A stretch of 64,000 nucleotides of DNA from Dyadobacter psychrotolerans (GCF_004349265.1 NZ_SMFL01000005.1:558301-622300); one strand, 5' to 3'. Shown: positions 34,621 to 45,200, numbered from the stretch's first letter. The notes: generated by a model from the sequence alone, not told the origin. Translations and numbers: made by a program.

Positions 34621-36363
34621 CTATTTCCAGAAAGGGGCCTTATCGTAAAAGCGCCAGCTGGTTTTGAAATCCTTGGTGAGCGGCTGATTGGTCAAGATGG
34701 CTCTTAACATTTCAACCGGCATTCCGTTTAGTTTTAAAATGGTATCGTTAAATTCCTTGATTGTCATTTTTTTGCTGTCAACAAGCTCCTTTTTCAAGCC
34801 TGAAAACTGAATGCCGCCCATCAGGTAAGCCAGCTGGTATAGCGGGCTTATTCTTACAGCAAAAGATCTTCTTACTTCCGCTTCGGCATTGGCGCGCTCA
34901 AAGACAACCCGGTCTACCAGAAAGTCGATACATTGTTGCGGTGTCCATTTTCCCAAATGATAATTCATTGAGAAAATCACGCGGGCACTGCGGTGCATTC
35001 TCCAGAAGAGCATACCCATTCGGTCCTCAGGTGACTGCGGGAAATTCATATCATAAAGCAAAAATTCCCAGAAAAGCGCATTTCCTTCCGTCCAGAACGG
35101 CGTACCAAAAGAGCGGTAGGTTCTAAAACGGTTGTTCTGCATTCTTTGGTAATGGTGGCCTGCAATTGATTCGTGATGCACGGTTGCACGCGAGAAATGC
35201 GGATTATTTCCTTTCATGCTCATCAGCCGGTCGTCTATTTCCATTGTGTTGGTAGGGTAGGAAATACTGATCGAAGTTCCGCCGGTAAAAAACGGGTTAA
35301 CCAGCTGTCTTTCCGGAGACATCATTCTCAAACCCCAGACTTCTTCTGCTAAAGGATCAATGGTAACCAAATCGTGTTTCTTTAAAAAATCTAATGATTC
35401 ATTAAACAATCTGCGGATCAGCATCGGTTTTTCTCCGGCTTCTACATAGGTTTCTTTTACTTTTTCCTGAGCTGCTTTCCAGTTGGTTCCAAATCCCATT
35501 TCCTTCGAGGCTTTGAGTGCTTCGCGGTCGCACCATTCAAACTCCTTATTTGCAATGTCAATAAGTTCTTCCGGCGTATAGTTGATATAATTGTATTTCA
35601 ATAACTTAATCAGCTCATCACGACCTACCGGTTTTCCTACAATACCGGTTTTATCCATTTGCAGTTTTCCGTTTTCAAGTTTTGTCTGAAAGTCTTTTTC
35701 ATAACCTGAAAGTTCTTTGGTTAATTTCTCGTACGGTAATGGTATCCACCAGGTATACAACGGATCATAACCATTGTAGAATTCAAACGAGCTGCGCATT
35801 GCTGTTTTAATGCCGGTGATGATATTCGTCGCGGTGTAGATATTAAGCACACCAAGATTATCTTCTTTTTTCAATTTTTCTCTTAAAGAAACCACCTGCT
35901 TGGTAATTCCCGTGTAGAGTAGTGCCAGTCTTTTAGAATCAGGGACCTTACCTCCATAGCGGCGAAACTTTTCTGCTGCGTAAAGCGAATCAGCGAAAGG
36001 AAACCAGCTGGCGACTTTGGCTGCTTCTTCACCTTCCGCTTTTGAAAGCCTTAAATTTTCATCTCTGTCACGTTTGAACATGATATAATCTGCCTTGCAT
36101 TCCTGCGACAGCCCGTTGAAATTGATCTTTTCAAGTTTGGCTAAGTAATCCTGGTCCAGTTTGGCAAACCTGTTTCTTTTTTCAGGGGAATATTCAACCA
36201 CATAAGCGATCTGCAAAGAGGCATAGTCGGCATTGTATTTGGTTATGATCGAAGGCATTTCCTGGCAGGGGACAAACTCTGCCGTACTTTGGGAAAATGA
36301 CTTGCTTGCTGCCAGCAGGGCAATGACCAGCAGCCAGAGTGTTTTCATTTTTGTTCTTTTCAT
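34621..36363 (-). CDS. DUF885-family putative secreted metallopeptidase
   Basis: This 580-aa protein has a signal peptide (cleavage near 'KSFSQS', residue 25). DUF885 members carry an H-E-x-x-x-G-H-H zinc signature; here it is 'HHESIAGHHYQRM' near residue 390. The C-terminal half also has 'PFWTEGNALFWEFLLYDM' and 'YHLGKWTPQQCIDFL', typical of the family. It begins 61 bp after the SusD-like gene and is probably in the same operon, suggesting the SusCD pair imports peptides that this enzyme cuts in the periplasm. A second Met at residue 6 could be the real start. Confidence 0.87.
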   Translation of the reverse strand: MKRTKMKTLWLLVIALLAASKSFSQSTAEFVPCQEMPSIITKYNADYASLQIAYVVEYSPEKRNRFAKLDQDYLAKLEKINFNGLSQECKADYIMFKRDRDENLRLSKAEGEEAAKVASWFPFADSLYAAEKFRRYGGKVPDSKRLALLYTGITKQVVSLREKLKKEDNLGVLNIYTATNIITGIKTAMRSSFEFYNGYDPLYTWWIPLPYEKLTKELSGYEKDFQTKLENGKLQMDKTGIVGKPVGRDELIKLLKYNYINYTPEELIDIANKEFEWCDREALKASKEMGFGTNWKAAQEKVKETYVEAGEKPMLIRRLFNESLDFLKKHDLVTIDPLAEEVWGLRMMSPERQLVNPFFTGGTSISISYPTNTMEIDDRLMSMKGNNPHFSRATVHHESIAGHHYQRMQNNRFRTYRSFGTPFWTEGNALFWEFLLYDMNFPQSPEDRMGMLFWRMHRSARVIFSMNYHLGKWTPQQCIDFLVDRVVFERANAEAEVRRSFAVRISPLYQLAYLMGGIQFSGLKKELVDSKKMTIKEFNDTILKLNGMPVEMLRAILTNQPLTKDFKTSWRFYDKAPFWK

Positions 36364-36424
36364 GATTGTTATTTAGATGTTTTCGTTTTTAAAAAGGGAT
36401 AGGCTGGGGGAGATTTTAAAGAGT

Positions 36425-37849
36425 TTATTGCACATCCCAGAATAAACGGGTGGCGTAAAGATCGCCTCCTATCTCCTTGGCAGCAGCATCATAGCTGCCG
36501 CCGTTGACGGTTTGTTCGCTGATCGGATAAATAAAACGGACAGGTACTTTCGCTGCCATGGCAGCCGCTGGCGCTTTTAGAACCGGGAAGTCCAAACGTC
36601 TGTATTCAGTCCATGCTTCAAATCCCTGCTCAAAAAGCGCAATCCATTTCTGGGTTCCGATCTTTTGTTTCCAGCTTCCCGCTGCCGTTGTGTACTTCAC
36701 TGCCGGCTGGGCAAGGTAAGCAGCTATACCGCTAACGCCATAGTATTGAAAAGAAGCCGTGATGGCTGCATTGTAATGACTTTCCGCATTGGTGACATTC
36801 GCGATACCCCGCTCAGCTGCTTCGGCCAGAAGAAATTCCACCGAGGCGTAATCCAGCATGATATTAGGCAGTGTCGGTACTAAAAAGCGGCTGCCCAGTG
36901 CCGAGAAGCTTTCATAGCGGCTGACCGCACCAGATTCTGCTCCCAGATACTGACCGTTGACCGGTGCGAAAAAAGCTGTCCGCCGCGGATCGGAAACTGC
37001 GTTCATAGTATTAACAAACACATCTGTTCCTACGTAGTATTTGAGGTTTTGTCTGACCAGAAAAGACCACCATGGATTTGAATTTGGAAATTCAGGCAAA
37101 TAAGTAACCAGCGCATTGGCTGCATTACTGGTAAAAACACCGCTTGTTACCGCCGCACTTACAGCAGCCGCAGCCTCGGCAGGTGCTGCGTCGATGATGC
37201 GCATGCCGAGTTTTAATTTTAAGGAGTTGCCCATTTTAATCCACTTCGAGACATTGCCGGCGTAAATCAGATCGGCACTTCCAAAGCTTGTTCCGGCTGC
37301 ATCCAGTCTGGCAGTGGCTGCGCTCAGACGGCTAATCAAATCCAGGTAGACCGTTTTTGCATCATCGTATTTTGGAAGCACATTGTTAAAATCAAGCGCC
37401 TGTGAATATGGGATGTTACCATAAGAATCAACAAGTATCGAATAGGTGTACACCGACATGATTTCGATGATAGCAAGCTGATTTTTTTTCTTGATTTCCT
37501 CAGCAGCAGTGAGCGGCGTAGTGGCCGAAATGACTTTTGCACTTTCACTGAAATCTTTGAGTACGTCGCGGTACAGGGCATCCCAGGAAAAGTTTTGAAC
37601 ATAGGTAACCCCTTCCAGATAGGTAACCGATGTGATCTGCTGCACGAAGAGCCTTCCCGAAGCAGGCCCGTTGGCCAGGTAGGTCGAGGAGTGCAGGTGA
37701 TCCGATAAGTCGCGCTGGGCATTGGCGAAAAAAGTCTCCCCGCTGGCCACCGTAGCATTTTTTACATCGACGTTCAGCAGTGTCAGATCCTCACAGGAAG
37801 AGCACAGCAGCAACGAGGCAATCGATAGGGATTTTATTATAGTCTTCAT
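36425..37849 (-). CDS. SusD/RagB-like lipoprotein (SusD-like_2 type)
   Basis: This is a 474-aa outer-membrane lipoprotein. A signal sequence ends in L-L-C-S-S-C-E-D, so Cys 19 is the likely lipidated residue. A helical TPR-like fold is suggested by 'QLAIIEIMSVYTYSILVDSYGNIPYSQALD' split over residues ~115-145, 'WIKMGNSLKLKLGMRI' and the C-terminal 'WKQKIGTQKWIALFEQGFEA'. It caps the TonB-dependent transporter encoded 11 bp upstream. The short SusD_2 form is often linked to non-glycan substrates, in line with the neighbouring peptidase. Confidence 0.92.
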   Translation of the reverse strand: MKTIIKSLSIASLLLCSSCEDLTLLNVDVKNATVASGETFFANAQRDLSDHLHSSTYLANGPASGRLFVQQITSVTYLEGVTYVQNFSWDALYRDVLKDFSESAKVISATTPLTAAEEIKKKNQLAIIEIMSVYTYSILVDSYGNIPYSQALDFNNVLPKYDDAKTVYLDLISRLSAATARLDAAGTSFGSADLIYAGNVSKWIKMGNSLKLKLGMRIIDAAPAEAAAAVSAAVTSGVFTSNAANALVTYLPEFPNSNPWWSFLVRQNLKYYVGTDVFVNTMNAVSDPRRTAFFAPVNGQYLGAESGAVSRYESFSALGSRFLVPTLPNIMLDYASVEFLLAEAAERGIANVTNAESHYNAAITASFQYYGVSGIAAYLAQPAVKYTTAAGSWKQKIGTQKWIALFEQGFEAWTEYRRLDFPVLKAPAAAMAAKVPVRFIYPISEQTVNGGSYDAAAKEIGGDLYATRLFWDVQ

Positions 37850-37860
37850 TGTGAGTTGAT

Positions 37861-40800
37861 TTAGAAGGTAAGTTTAAGATTGGCGCCAAAATTGCGGGTT
37901 GTAGGAAACACCCCGGTTTGGAACCCCTGAAGATTGCCGGATCCCAAACCTGCCTCAGGATCAGCATTTGGTAGGTTTTTGTGAATGATCCACAGATTCG
38001 AACCCACCAAAGAGAACTGCGCTGCAAACAGCCCCAAACGTTTTACGAACGCGGTGGGAACAGAATAGCTCAGCGACACTTCTCTTAATTTTACATAAGA
38101 CGCATCATATAAATACATCGCACTCGGAGCTGTCGGTATTCCAAGAGCGTGATTGCGGTCAACCATTTCTGTGCGCACCGTGTTGACAGCCCCATCAGGG
38201 GTTACCCCGTTGAGTATAATGCCGCCGCCCTGCGCGATTGGGTTTCTCACCGGATTGCCCAAATCATTGATCCCGACTGTGTTCTCATACAAACCGTTTC
38301 TTGAACCCACCGCCATGTCTTCAGAGAAGATGTCTCCGCCTTGCTGCATGTCCACTAAAAATTTCAGGCTCAATCCTTTATAGGAAACCGTATTGGTGAC
38401 TCCGCCGATCCAGTCCGGATTCATATTACCCAGAATGTTTTTCGATGAGGTCGTCTTTTTATATTTTCCCGTGGTTTGGTCTACAACAGGCTTGCCGTCG
38501 ATGTATTCATAATCAGATCCAAACCAGGTTCCATAAGGCTGACCGATGGTTGCATTCAAAGACATGTCTGTGCTAAATGAGCCCAGCGACAGATTGGTTA
38601 CGCCATCGTATAGTGAAAGAACCTTGCTTCTGTTGGCAGACCAGTTTACATTCACATCCCACTTTACAGCGGTTTTTGCCAATATCTTTCCGGTAAGCGT
38701 AATTTCAAGTCCCTTGTTTTGCAGTGCGCCCGCATTGACATATTTGTTGGTATATCCCGTCGCTGCGGTTACTGCCACGGGCATGATCTGATTGATCGTG
38801 TTGGTGCGGTAAACCGAAAGGTTCAGACCAAGCCGGCTCATTAAAAATGACGTTTCAATACCTGCTTCAAAGCTTTCGGTATTTTCAGGTTTTAATGTGG
38901 GATTGTTTTTTGTGCTGTTAACCGAGTAAAGCTGCGTGGTTCCGAAAGCAACCGGTTTGGTCAGTACGTCGACAAGACTGAGCGGCTGAGCACTATTACC
39001 AACTTCTGCATAGTTGATGCGGATTTTTCCAAAAGATAGAAAATCTGTTTTCCAATATTCAGAAAAAACAAAGCTACCCGCTATCGAAGGATAAAAGAAG
39101 GCATTCGAACCGCTTGGCAGTGTCGAAGACTGATCCACCCGTGATGTAATGTCGAGGTAAAATGCATGTTTGTATCCCAGTGAGACGGTAGCGAAATAAC
39201 CATTAACACCGGTTTGTCTGAAAGATTCGACTGCCGGAGGCGGCGTGCCGACTGAGTTGGATATCGAATAAAGTTTACTGACGATCAGTCCGCCGTTGGT
39301 CGCGTTGTAGATCGATTGCAGTTTGTTGCGACGGATGTTGGTTCCGACCACACCGCTCATGTTGAGGTTTTTGGCTATGTCAAAATTGTAATTGGCCATC
39401 AGATCATAATTAATCTCCTGAAAGTTGTTGTTACGGACGGTATATCTTGCCGGAACACGGTTGAGTGTATTTTGTCTTTCCTCCATCAGATACGAGTAGC
39501 TGTCCGCAGAGATCCTGCCCAGAACATCGAGCCACTTGGTCACTTTGTAATTAAGAGAGGCATTGCCCACAAAACGGGTTCTGTCATCAGACTGCTGGTT
39601 TTCGTTAATCAGATAATAAGGATTATCGATGGTTCCACCGGGGAACTGCGTTAGGTTTTTTCCTGTCGTTTCATAGAGCGATCTCACTTTTCCCATGTCT
39701 ACATTAGGCTGCCAGTATTGTCGCATGTTGACCATGAAATTGCTAAATGAGGAGCCTGAGCCTCTTTCACTTCTGCCCCTTGTTTTACTAATTGTGTAAG
39801 TGGCCAGCGCGCTGGCGGTCAGTTTCTCAGAAAGTTTAAATGAGCTGTTCAACGAAAAACTATGACGCTTTAAACTACTGGATGGTACTGTGCCGTTTTC
39901 CAGATAATTCGAGTAGGACAGACGGTAGGATGACTGTTTGTTGTTGCCAGCCAGTGCAATGTTGTTCGTGGAAGTGAATCCTTTTTTAAACAATGTGATC
40001 GGACCGTTGTCTGTCGGCACCCAGGGAGAGGCTTTTTTGTAATTTGGGGACTCGGGGTAAAAAGAGTCAAATTGATAAACCATCAGGTTGGGATCATATG
40101 CTGCACCAAAGCCGGCATACTGCATGTAAGGAGACACCAAATCGATCACCCCGTCGCCATTGACATCTTCCGAATTAAAAAAACTCTTTTTATCCGCTCC
40201 GTTCAAAGCGCCATAACCCGCGCCATAACTCTGCTGATATTTTGGGAACGTATTTTTATCAACAATACCAATCGTGACGCCCGAGCTGACCGAAAGGCCA
40301 AGTCCTACTTTTTTAGAGCCTTTTTTGGTGGTTACAATGATAGCGCCGTTTGCTGCTCTTGAACCGTAAAGCGCGGTAGCAGCAGCGCCTTTAAGAATAT
40401 TAAGCGATTCAATGTCGTCCGGATTCAAATCCGAGGCCAAATTGCCATAGTCATAACTGTTGTTGGAAGTGGATGCATTGGAATTGTCCACCGGCACACC
40501 GTCAATCACATACAAAGCCTGATTGTCTCCGGTCAGGGATTTGTTACCGCGTATGACGATATTGGCAGAGCCGCCAATGCCTGTATTAGTCCTGATCTGC
40601 ACACCGGAAACCTTGCCTGATAAAGCGCTGGTCACATTGCCTGTCGATGCTGTGGTTAGGTTGTCTCCATCGAGTTGCTGAGAGGAGTAGCCCAGTGAGC
40701 GTTTTTCGCGGGAAATTCCCAGCGCAGTAACAACAACCTCGCTTAATGTTGTAGAGCTGACCTGCATTTGAATTTCATACTGCGATCTTGAATCAAGCTG

Positions 40801-41043
40801 AATGCGCTGGGTCTCATAACCGATAAAGGAAGCGACGATTACACCATTTTCAGGAACCTGGATTTGAAAAATTCCCTGAATATCTGTCTGTGTTCCGGTG
40901 TTGGTTCCTTCCACCTTAATGGTTACGCCGGGAATGCCTGTCTCATTGCCTTTTTCAAGAACCTTTCCCGAAATTGTTTTGGTTTGGGCCAGTACATTTT
41001 GCATGAGCAGTAAGCTCAGTATTAATAGAAAATGTTTTTTCAT
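37861..41043 (-). CDS. SusC/RagA-family TonB-dependent outer-membrane transporter
   Basis: This 1060-aa protein has a signal peptide (ends 'VLAQ', residue 20), a CarboxypepD_reg-like domain (about 22-100, 'ISGKVLEKGNETGIPGVTIK'), and a plug with 'LSEVVVTALGISREKRSLGY' and 'IVIRGNKSLTGDNQALYVID' (about 105-240). A 22-strand barrel follows and ends 'FGANLKLTF' with a terminal Phe. There is no FecR-interacting N-terminal extension, so it is not under an anti-sigma system of that type. It is the first gene of the SusC-SusD-DUF885 operon. Substrate specificity cannot be read from sequence. Confidence 0.95.
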   Translation of the reverse strand: MKKHFLLILSLLLMQNVLAQTKTISGKVLEKGNETGIPGVTIKVEGTNTGTQTDIQGIFQIQVPENGVIVASFIGYETQRIQLDSRSQYEIQMQVSSTTLSEVVVTALGISREKRSLGYSSQQLDGDNLTTASTGNVTSALSGKVSGVQIRTNTGIGGSANIVIRGNKSLTGDNQALYVIDGVPVDNSNASTSNNSYDYGNLASDLNPDDIESLNILKGAAATALYGSRAANGAIIVTTKKGSKKVGLGLSVSSGVTIGIVDKNTFPKYQQSYGAGYGALNGADKKSFFNSEDVNGDGVIDLVSPYMQYAGFGAAYDPNLMVYQFDSFYPESPNYKKASPWVPTDNGPITLFKKGFTSTNNIALAGNNKQSSYRLSYSNYLENGTVPSSSLKRHSFSLNSSFKLSEKLTASALATYTISKTRGRSERGSGSSFSNFMVNMRQYWQPNVDMGKVRSLYETTGKNLTQFPGGTIDNPYYLINENQQSDDRTRFVGNASLNYKVTKWLDVLGRISADSYSYLMEERQNTLNRVPARYTVRNNNFQEINYDLMANYNFDIAKNLNMSGVVGTNIRRNKLQSIYNATNGGLIVSKLYSISNSVGTPPPAVESFRQTGVNGYFATVSLGYKHAFYLDITSRVDQSSTLPSGSNAFFYPSIAGSFVFSEYWKTDFLSFGKIRINYAEVGNSAQPLSLVDVLTKPVAFGTTQLYSVNSTKNNPTLKPENTESFEAGIETSFLMSRLGLNLSVYRTNTINQIMPVAVTAATGYTNKYVNAGALQNKGLEITLTGKILAKTAVKWDVNVNWSANRSKVLSLYDGVTNLSLGSFSTDMSLNATIGQPYGTWFGSDYEYIDGKPVVDQTTGKYKKTTSSKNILGNMNPDWIGGVTNTVSYKGLSLKFLVDMQQGGDIFSEDMAVGSRNGLYENTVGINDLGNPVRNPIAQGGGIILNGVTPDGAVNTVRTEMVDRNHALGIPTAPSAMYLYDASYVKLREVSLSYSVPTAFVKRLGLFAAQFSLVGSNLWIIHKNLPNADPEAGLGSGNLQGFQTGVFPTTRNFGANLKLTF

Positions 41044-41978
41044 TGCTTGGATTTGGGTTAAGGAAATTTAAAATAAAGCCACATCAATTGACTAGCTTAT
41101 TCAATTGGTGTCAGTTAAAAATCAGGCACAGTTGATCTGATAGTTACATTGAATGAATGTAATTTGATATGCAATAAAAATTGAGAGTCAGCCACGAAAA
41201 GTAGCTGCCTATTTTAATTAGTAATGAAAAATAGTTTTTGGTTTATTTTTATAATTAACTGTATTTTAATTAATTGAATTTCTGTTAAGGTAAATAAAAC
41301 GTGTCAGGTCTAAATTGTAGCATTTAGAGCTGAGTAATTGGACCGATAAATCGCAGACATTATTTGTATCTATACTCTATTAGCAAATAAAATATAAAAT
41401 ACATTAAATTAACGCTTAGCTATATACTTTATAGCATGCCTGATTAAAATCCTGCCTGTTTAGTTCAGAATTTTTGAATTAATAAAAATGAAAATGTGTC
41501 AGATCGAAATGCACGAAGCAAAAAAATAGCTGATGTTTCTTTGCTGTGCACGGCGCGTAATTAACAATACAATATTAAGCTAATACCAACTTGAATTGTT
41601 AACCAATTTTATCCTAAGATTGGGCTATATTAACTTCTATTGTATAATGTTTCGTCAAATTGCTTTTTTGTTTTTAATAAATATTATTAATGACTCGTTT
41701 TTTGCAATAATATTTGGAAAAAAATAGAAATTCAGTTATTTGTGATGGGCTGCCTGTCAGGGTAGGCGAAGAACCATCGAAGAGAAGCAGGAGAGATAAA
41801 CTGAGTGGATCGACAAGTGTTTAGTAATTCCTGTTCCCACAAGAAATTATTGATACACTGATTTAAGTGGTTGATTAAATATACCCTCAGGTAGGTATTG
41901 TAATAGTACAGTTAACCAGTTAATCTTTGTTGTAAATTATTCAAAAGCTTTACAAACCCCTTCTCAAATCTCAATCTT
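41044..41978. other. 935-bp AT-rich intergenic region
   Basis: No frame longer than a few dozen codons with protein character is seen on either strand. It separates the SusC operon (minus) from the interrupted gene at 41979 (plus) and must contain the SusC promoter, which I could not pin down. The stretch is visibly richer in A/T than its neighbours. Confidence 0.5.
41898..41929 (+). promoter_or_regulatory. Candidate Bacteroidetes-type promoter for the interrupted gene
   Basis: TTG at 41898-41900 is followed after 20 bases by TAATCTTTG (41921-41929), close to the -33 TTG / -7 TAnnTTTG pattern but with one extra spacer base in the -7 box. It lies 50 bp before the ATG at 41979. No start site is known. 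Confidence 0.3.
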
Positions 41979-43634
41979 ATGAAAAACTATTTTGGAATCA
42001 CCGCCAATAGAAATTTTATTGCATTTATTTTGTTATTAATTGTATCGATTTGGGTTCCTGCTAACGCTCAAGTAAGCATGAAGAAATAATAAGAACTCAA
42101 AAATGATAAAAAACTGCAAAATGATGTGCTCGCTATACCAGCAATTATTCAGAAAAAATTTAAGAAGTCTGCTATCGCGCCGGCAACACCAGTAGATCTG
42201 ATTACACCCGGGGCGTTTAACAGACTCGTAAAACGGGACATGGAATTTGTATTGATAGGCGAGCAATCTCCGGTGTCAAGTGTAAGTCTTGATGTCAACG
42301 ATGAAACAAGTCTTAAGTTGACGGGCAGGATACCCACAAAATGAGGTATCCAGACATTTGAATTTGGTGCAGGAAAGAAGGATAAGAAAATTCCTCTATT
42401 TGAAAAGGGGAAATACAATGGCAAATTTGAGTTTACATATAACTTTCACATCATACCAGCGATAAATATCTACGAATTCACCAAAGACGCACAAAAGGTT
42501 ATTGCTCCGATTATTACAGTAAAAAATGTTGCATTAAATTAGAAAATGGTAGATACAGCGTTTGTATTGGCGACATTTCTTGAAATTATAGATTCGGAGG
42601 CTTATGGCGTTATTAAAACTTCTGTACTTCCTAAGTTAGAAGATGCTGACGAATTTGTTTCAAAAAATTATTGTGCTAGGGTGATATCTGATGATCTCAA
42701 TAAGTCTTTTGATCAAAGAGCATACTCAGGAGATTCGTTCGACAAATTATATGTAAAATTAGCCAAGGTTTATTTTTCAAAACTTGATTCCGCTAGAACT
42801 GTTAGGGATGTTAATGAATTTATATTCAGTGGTTTAGGAAGGAGAGATGCGAGGCTGGATAAACTGCTAACCGACTTGAAAGACGTTTTGTCACGACTGG
42901 CGACAAGGGATACGCAACTGTCAAGTAAAGAGATTGAATTGGCTGCACCATACTGGGCAAAGAAAAATTTGCAGTGGCTCACTATTTCTCCGGGCATTGG
43001 AATTAACGCTTACAAGACTTATGGACGGGACGAAAAAAATCAGGTAATCGATCCAAAAAATACAACGTTTCTTACTCCGAAGGTTGCTGGATGGTATTCG
43101 TTTTACAGTGTACTTGAAAAAGCAAGTCGCTTGTATCGTATAGGGATTGAGGGCATTGTCGCGAATAACCTAAAAGATTTTAAGGAAATAAAATATTATG
43201 AAAGGGATACACTCCTGATTGAACCAAATGGCAATGCTGTGATCTCGGAGGAAACTACAAGTGGAATATTCCGTGATCAGGCCAGCAAAAAAGGTTACAA
43301 ATTTATTGTCAACCTGCGTGGAGAGTTCTACTTGTTGCCCAAAAAGAATTTTATCCCAGGCCTGTCAGTAAAAACAGGTTTTGTTAGAAGCGGTATGCTT
43401 GAAACTGATAAAAGACGATTCGAAATACAGATCGGAACAATTATCAATATTTTCAATAAGGAAAAGAATAAGCCGGTTTTAACCTTACAGCCCTACTTCT
43501 CTATGGATAATTTACTTAAACAGCAGGAAAAAACCAGGCAAGGCCTTGTGAGAAATTTAAGAGGAAGTGAAAAGTTGTCTGCCGGTATGCTGCTTGGGCT
43601 ACCAATTCAGGGTTTACTTTCTGTAAAGGACTAA
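41979..43634 (+). pseudogene. 552-codon exported protein gene with four in-frame stops
   Basis: ATG 41979 begins a signal peptide (about residues 12-31, ending 'VPANAQ'). The same frame continues to TAA 43632-43634, broken only by TAA-TAA (42087-42092), TGA (42342-42344) and TAG (42540-42542). No frameshift is needed: 41979, 42126 and 42546 all share one phase, and the sequence between stops is clearly protein-like ('FNRLVKRDMEFVLIGEQSPV', 'GKYNGKFEFTYNFHIIPAIN'). The C-terminal 360 residues remain open. All four stops could arise by C-to-T changes from CAA, CAA, CGA and CAG. The original product was probably a ~551-aa periplasmic or outer-membrane protein; no family is recognised. Confidence 0.75.
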
Positions 43635-43720
43635 AAGCTGTGAAGTATATTTCGTGATTGATTCCCCTCTGGCATAAGTTTAGAGAACTAATAAATTTTA
43701 GTTAATATCCTTTTTGCCTG

Positions 43721-44629
43721 ATGGCCAAAAACAATAAATCAATTTACAGTGCATTAATTGCCAATGTACTTATAGCTGTCACCAAGTTTGCCGCCGGAGC
43801 TTATTCGAACAGCTCTTCGATGATATCCGAGGGAATTCACTCGCTGGTCGATACGGTTAATCAGCTCCTTCTACTTTACGGACTTAAACGAAGTAAAAAA
43901 CCAGCAGACGCCCTGAGGCCTTTTGGATATGGCAAAGAGCTTTATTTTTGGTCATTTATCGTCTCCATCCTGATTTTTGGTCTCGGCGGGGGGATTTCGA
44001 TCTTCCAGGGAATTTTGCATATTATTGAGCCCGAAGCGCTTGGAGACCCAACATGGAATTACGCCGTAATTGGTATGTCGATTTTGCTGGAAGGCTGGTC
44101 GCTGTTTGTTGCCATTAAAGAATTTGACAAAGTCCGAAATGGTCTGAGCTGGTGGAATGCGATAGTAAAAAGCAAAGACCCGTCAAGCTTTCTGGTTCTT
44201 TTCGAAGACGGTGCTGCAGTGCTGGGACTATTGATCGTATTTGTCTTTATGATCATCGGGCATCATTTTCAAATCGTTTACCTGGACGGAATAGCTTCTG
44301 TGATGATCGGCCTGCTGCTTGTGTTCGTATCTGCGATTCTGGCCAGAGAAAGCCGGAGTCTTCTAATGGGAGAGGGCATAGCGCCGGAGACACAGGAAAA
44401 AATAAGAGCTTTGGCAGAACAAGACCAGGCGGTCTTAAAAGTTTTGAGTATGATGTCAACCTATCAGTCGCCTACCGAAGTGCTACTGATGCTGATCGTT
44501 GTATTCAAGGCTGATATCGACACAGAAGACATTACAGATTCAATTGAACGCATCCGTAAGTCTGTCAAAGACGCCTTTCCTCTAATTCGTTTTGTGATCA
44601 TTCAGCCACAGACCGTTGAAGGTAATTAA
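43721..44629 (+). CDS. Cation diffusion facilitator (CDF) family transporter
   Basis: This 302-aa inner-membrane protein has about six hydrophobic segments in residues 10-220 and a short cytosolic C-terminal domain. Metal-site hallmarks are 'SSSMISEGIHSLVDTVNQ' in helix 2 (S-x-x-x-x-x-E-x-x-H-S-x-x-D) and a D-G-x-A-S motif in helix 5 ('YLDGIASVMIG'). It is expected to export Zn, Fe, Mn or Co in exchange for protons. 'FEDGAAVLG' in helix 4-5 is also typical of the group. It stands between the interrupted gene and cytidine deaminase; no metal regulator is nearby. Confidence 0.92.
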   Translation: MAKNNKSIYSALIANVLIAVTKFAAGAYSNSSSMISEGIHSLVDTVNQLLLLYGLKRSKKPADALRPFGYGKELYFWSFIVSILIFGLGGGISIFQGILHIIEPEALGDPTWNYAVIGMSILLEGWSLFVAIKEFDKVRNGLSWWNAIVKSKDPSSFLVLFEDGAAVLGLLIVFVFMIIGHHFQIVYLDGIASVMIGLLLVFVSAILARESRSLLMGEGIAPETQEKIRALAEQDQAVLKVLSMMSTYQSPTEVLLMLIVVFKADIDTEDITDSIERIRKSVKDAFPLIRFVIIQPQTVEGN

Positions 44630-44714
44630 CAAGCATTTGATCAGGTGGGCTTTTATTTCGCTAGAGCGCTTATATTAGCCAAAGTTTAGAAAGGTTAATC
44701 AATCATTTATTGGC

Positions 44715-45200
44715 ATGAAACAGCAAGTTTCTTTTGATTTTCAGTTGCTAACCAGCGATAATGAGCTGGATTTAGCCCTGCAAAACTTATTGGCCGCGGC
44801 CAGATCCGCCGTTGCGTTGTCCTATGCGCCTTACTCTAAGTTTCATGTCGGGGCGGCAATACTGCTGCAAAATGGTGAAATTGTAAAAGGTGGTAACCAG
44901 GAAAACGCTTCTTTCCCTGCCGGTATCTGTGCTGAGCGCGTGGCCTTGTCCGCCGTATCGTCGCTTTTCCCTTCCGAAAAAATTCAGGCAATTGCCATAG
45001 CCTACACCAATGCGCAAAGCGATGAGATGGATGAGAACATACTTTCTCCCTGCGGGATTTGCCGGCAAAGTATTCTGGAAGTTGCAGACCGTCAGTCAGA
45101 TGAGATACAGATTCTTCTAAGCAGTCCGGCCGGAAAAATAATTTTGATAGACAGCGCGCGCCACTTGCTTCCGCTGGCATTTTCGTCGAGTAATTTATAG
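44715..45200 (+). CDS. cdd: Cytidine deaminase
   Basis: This 161-aa cytosolic enzyme converts cytidine or deoxycytidine to uridine or deoxyuridine in pyrimidine salvage. The zinc site is complete: Cys72 and the proton-shuttling Glu74 in 'PAGICAERVAL', and Cys113 and Cys116 in 'SPCGICRQ'. 'YSKFHVGAAIL' and 'GGNQENAS' near residues 40-65 are the nucleoside-binding loops. The length fits the homotetrameric short form with a small N-terminal extension. Its stop codon directly abuts the stop of the convergent kinase gene, with no intervening base. Confidence 0.95.
   Translation: MKQQVSFDFQLLTSDNELDLALQNLLAAARSAVALSYAPYSKFHVGAAILLQNGEIVKGGNQENASFPAGICAERVALSAVSSLFPSEKIQAIAIAYTNAQSDEMDENILSPCGICRQSILEVADRQSDEIQILLSSPAGKIILIDSARHLLPLAFSSSNL

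Noticed and set aside
41979-43634. General stop-codon reassignment or selenocysteine explaining the in-frame stops
   Set aside because: TAA, TAG and TGA all terminate other genes in the window normally, and no SECIS-like hairpin is evident after the TGA.
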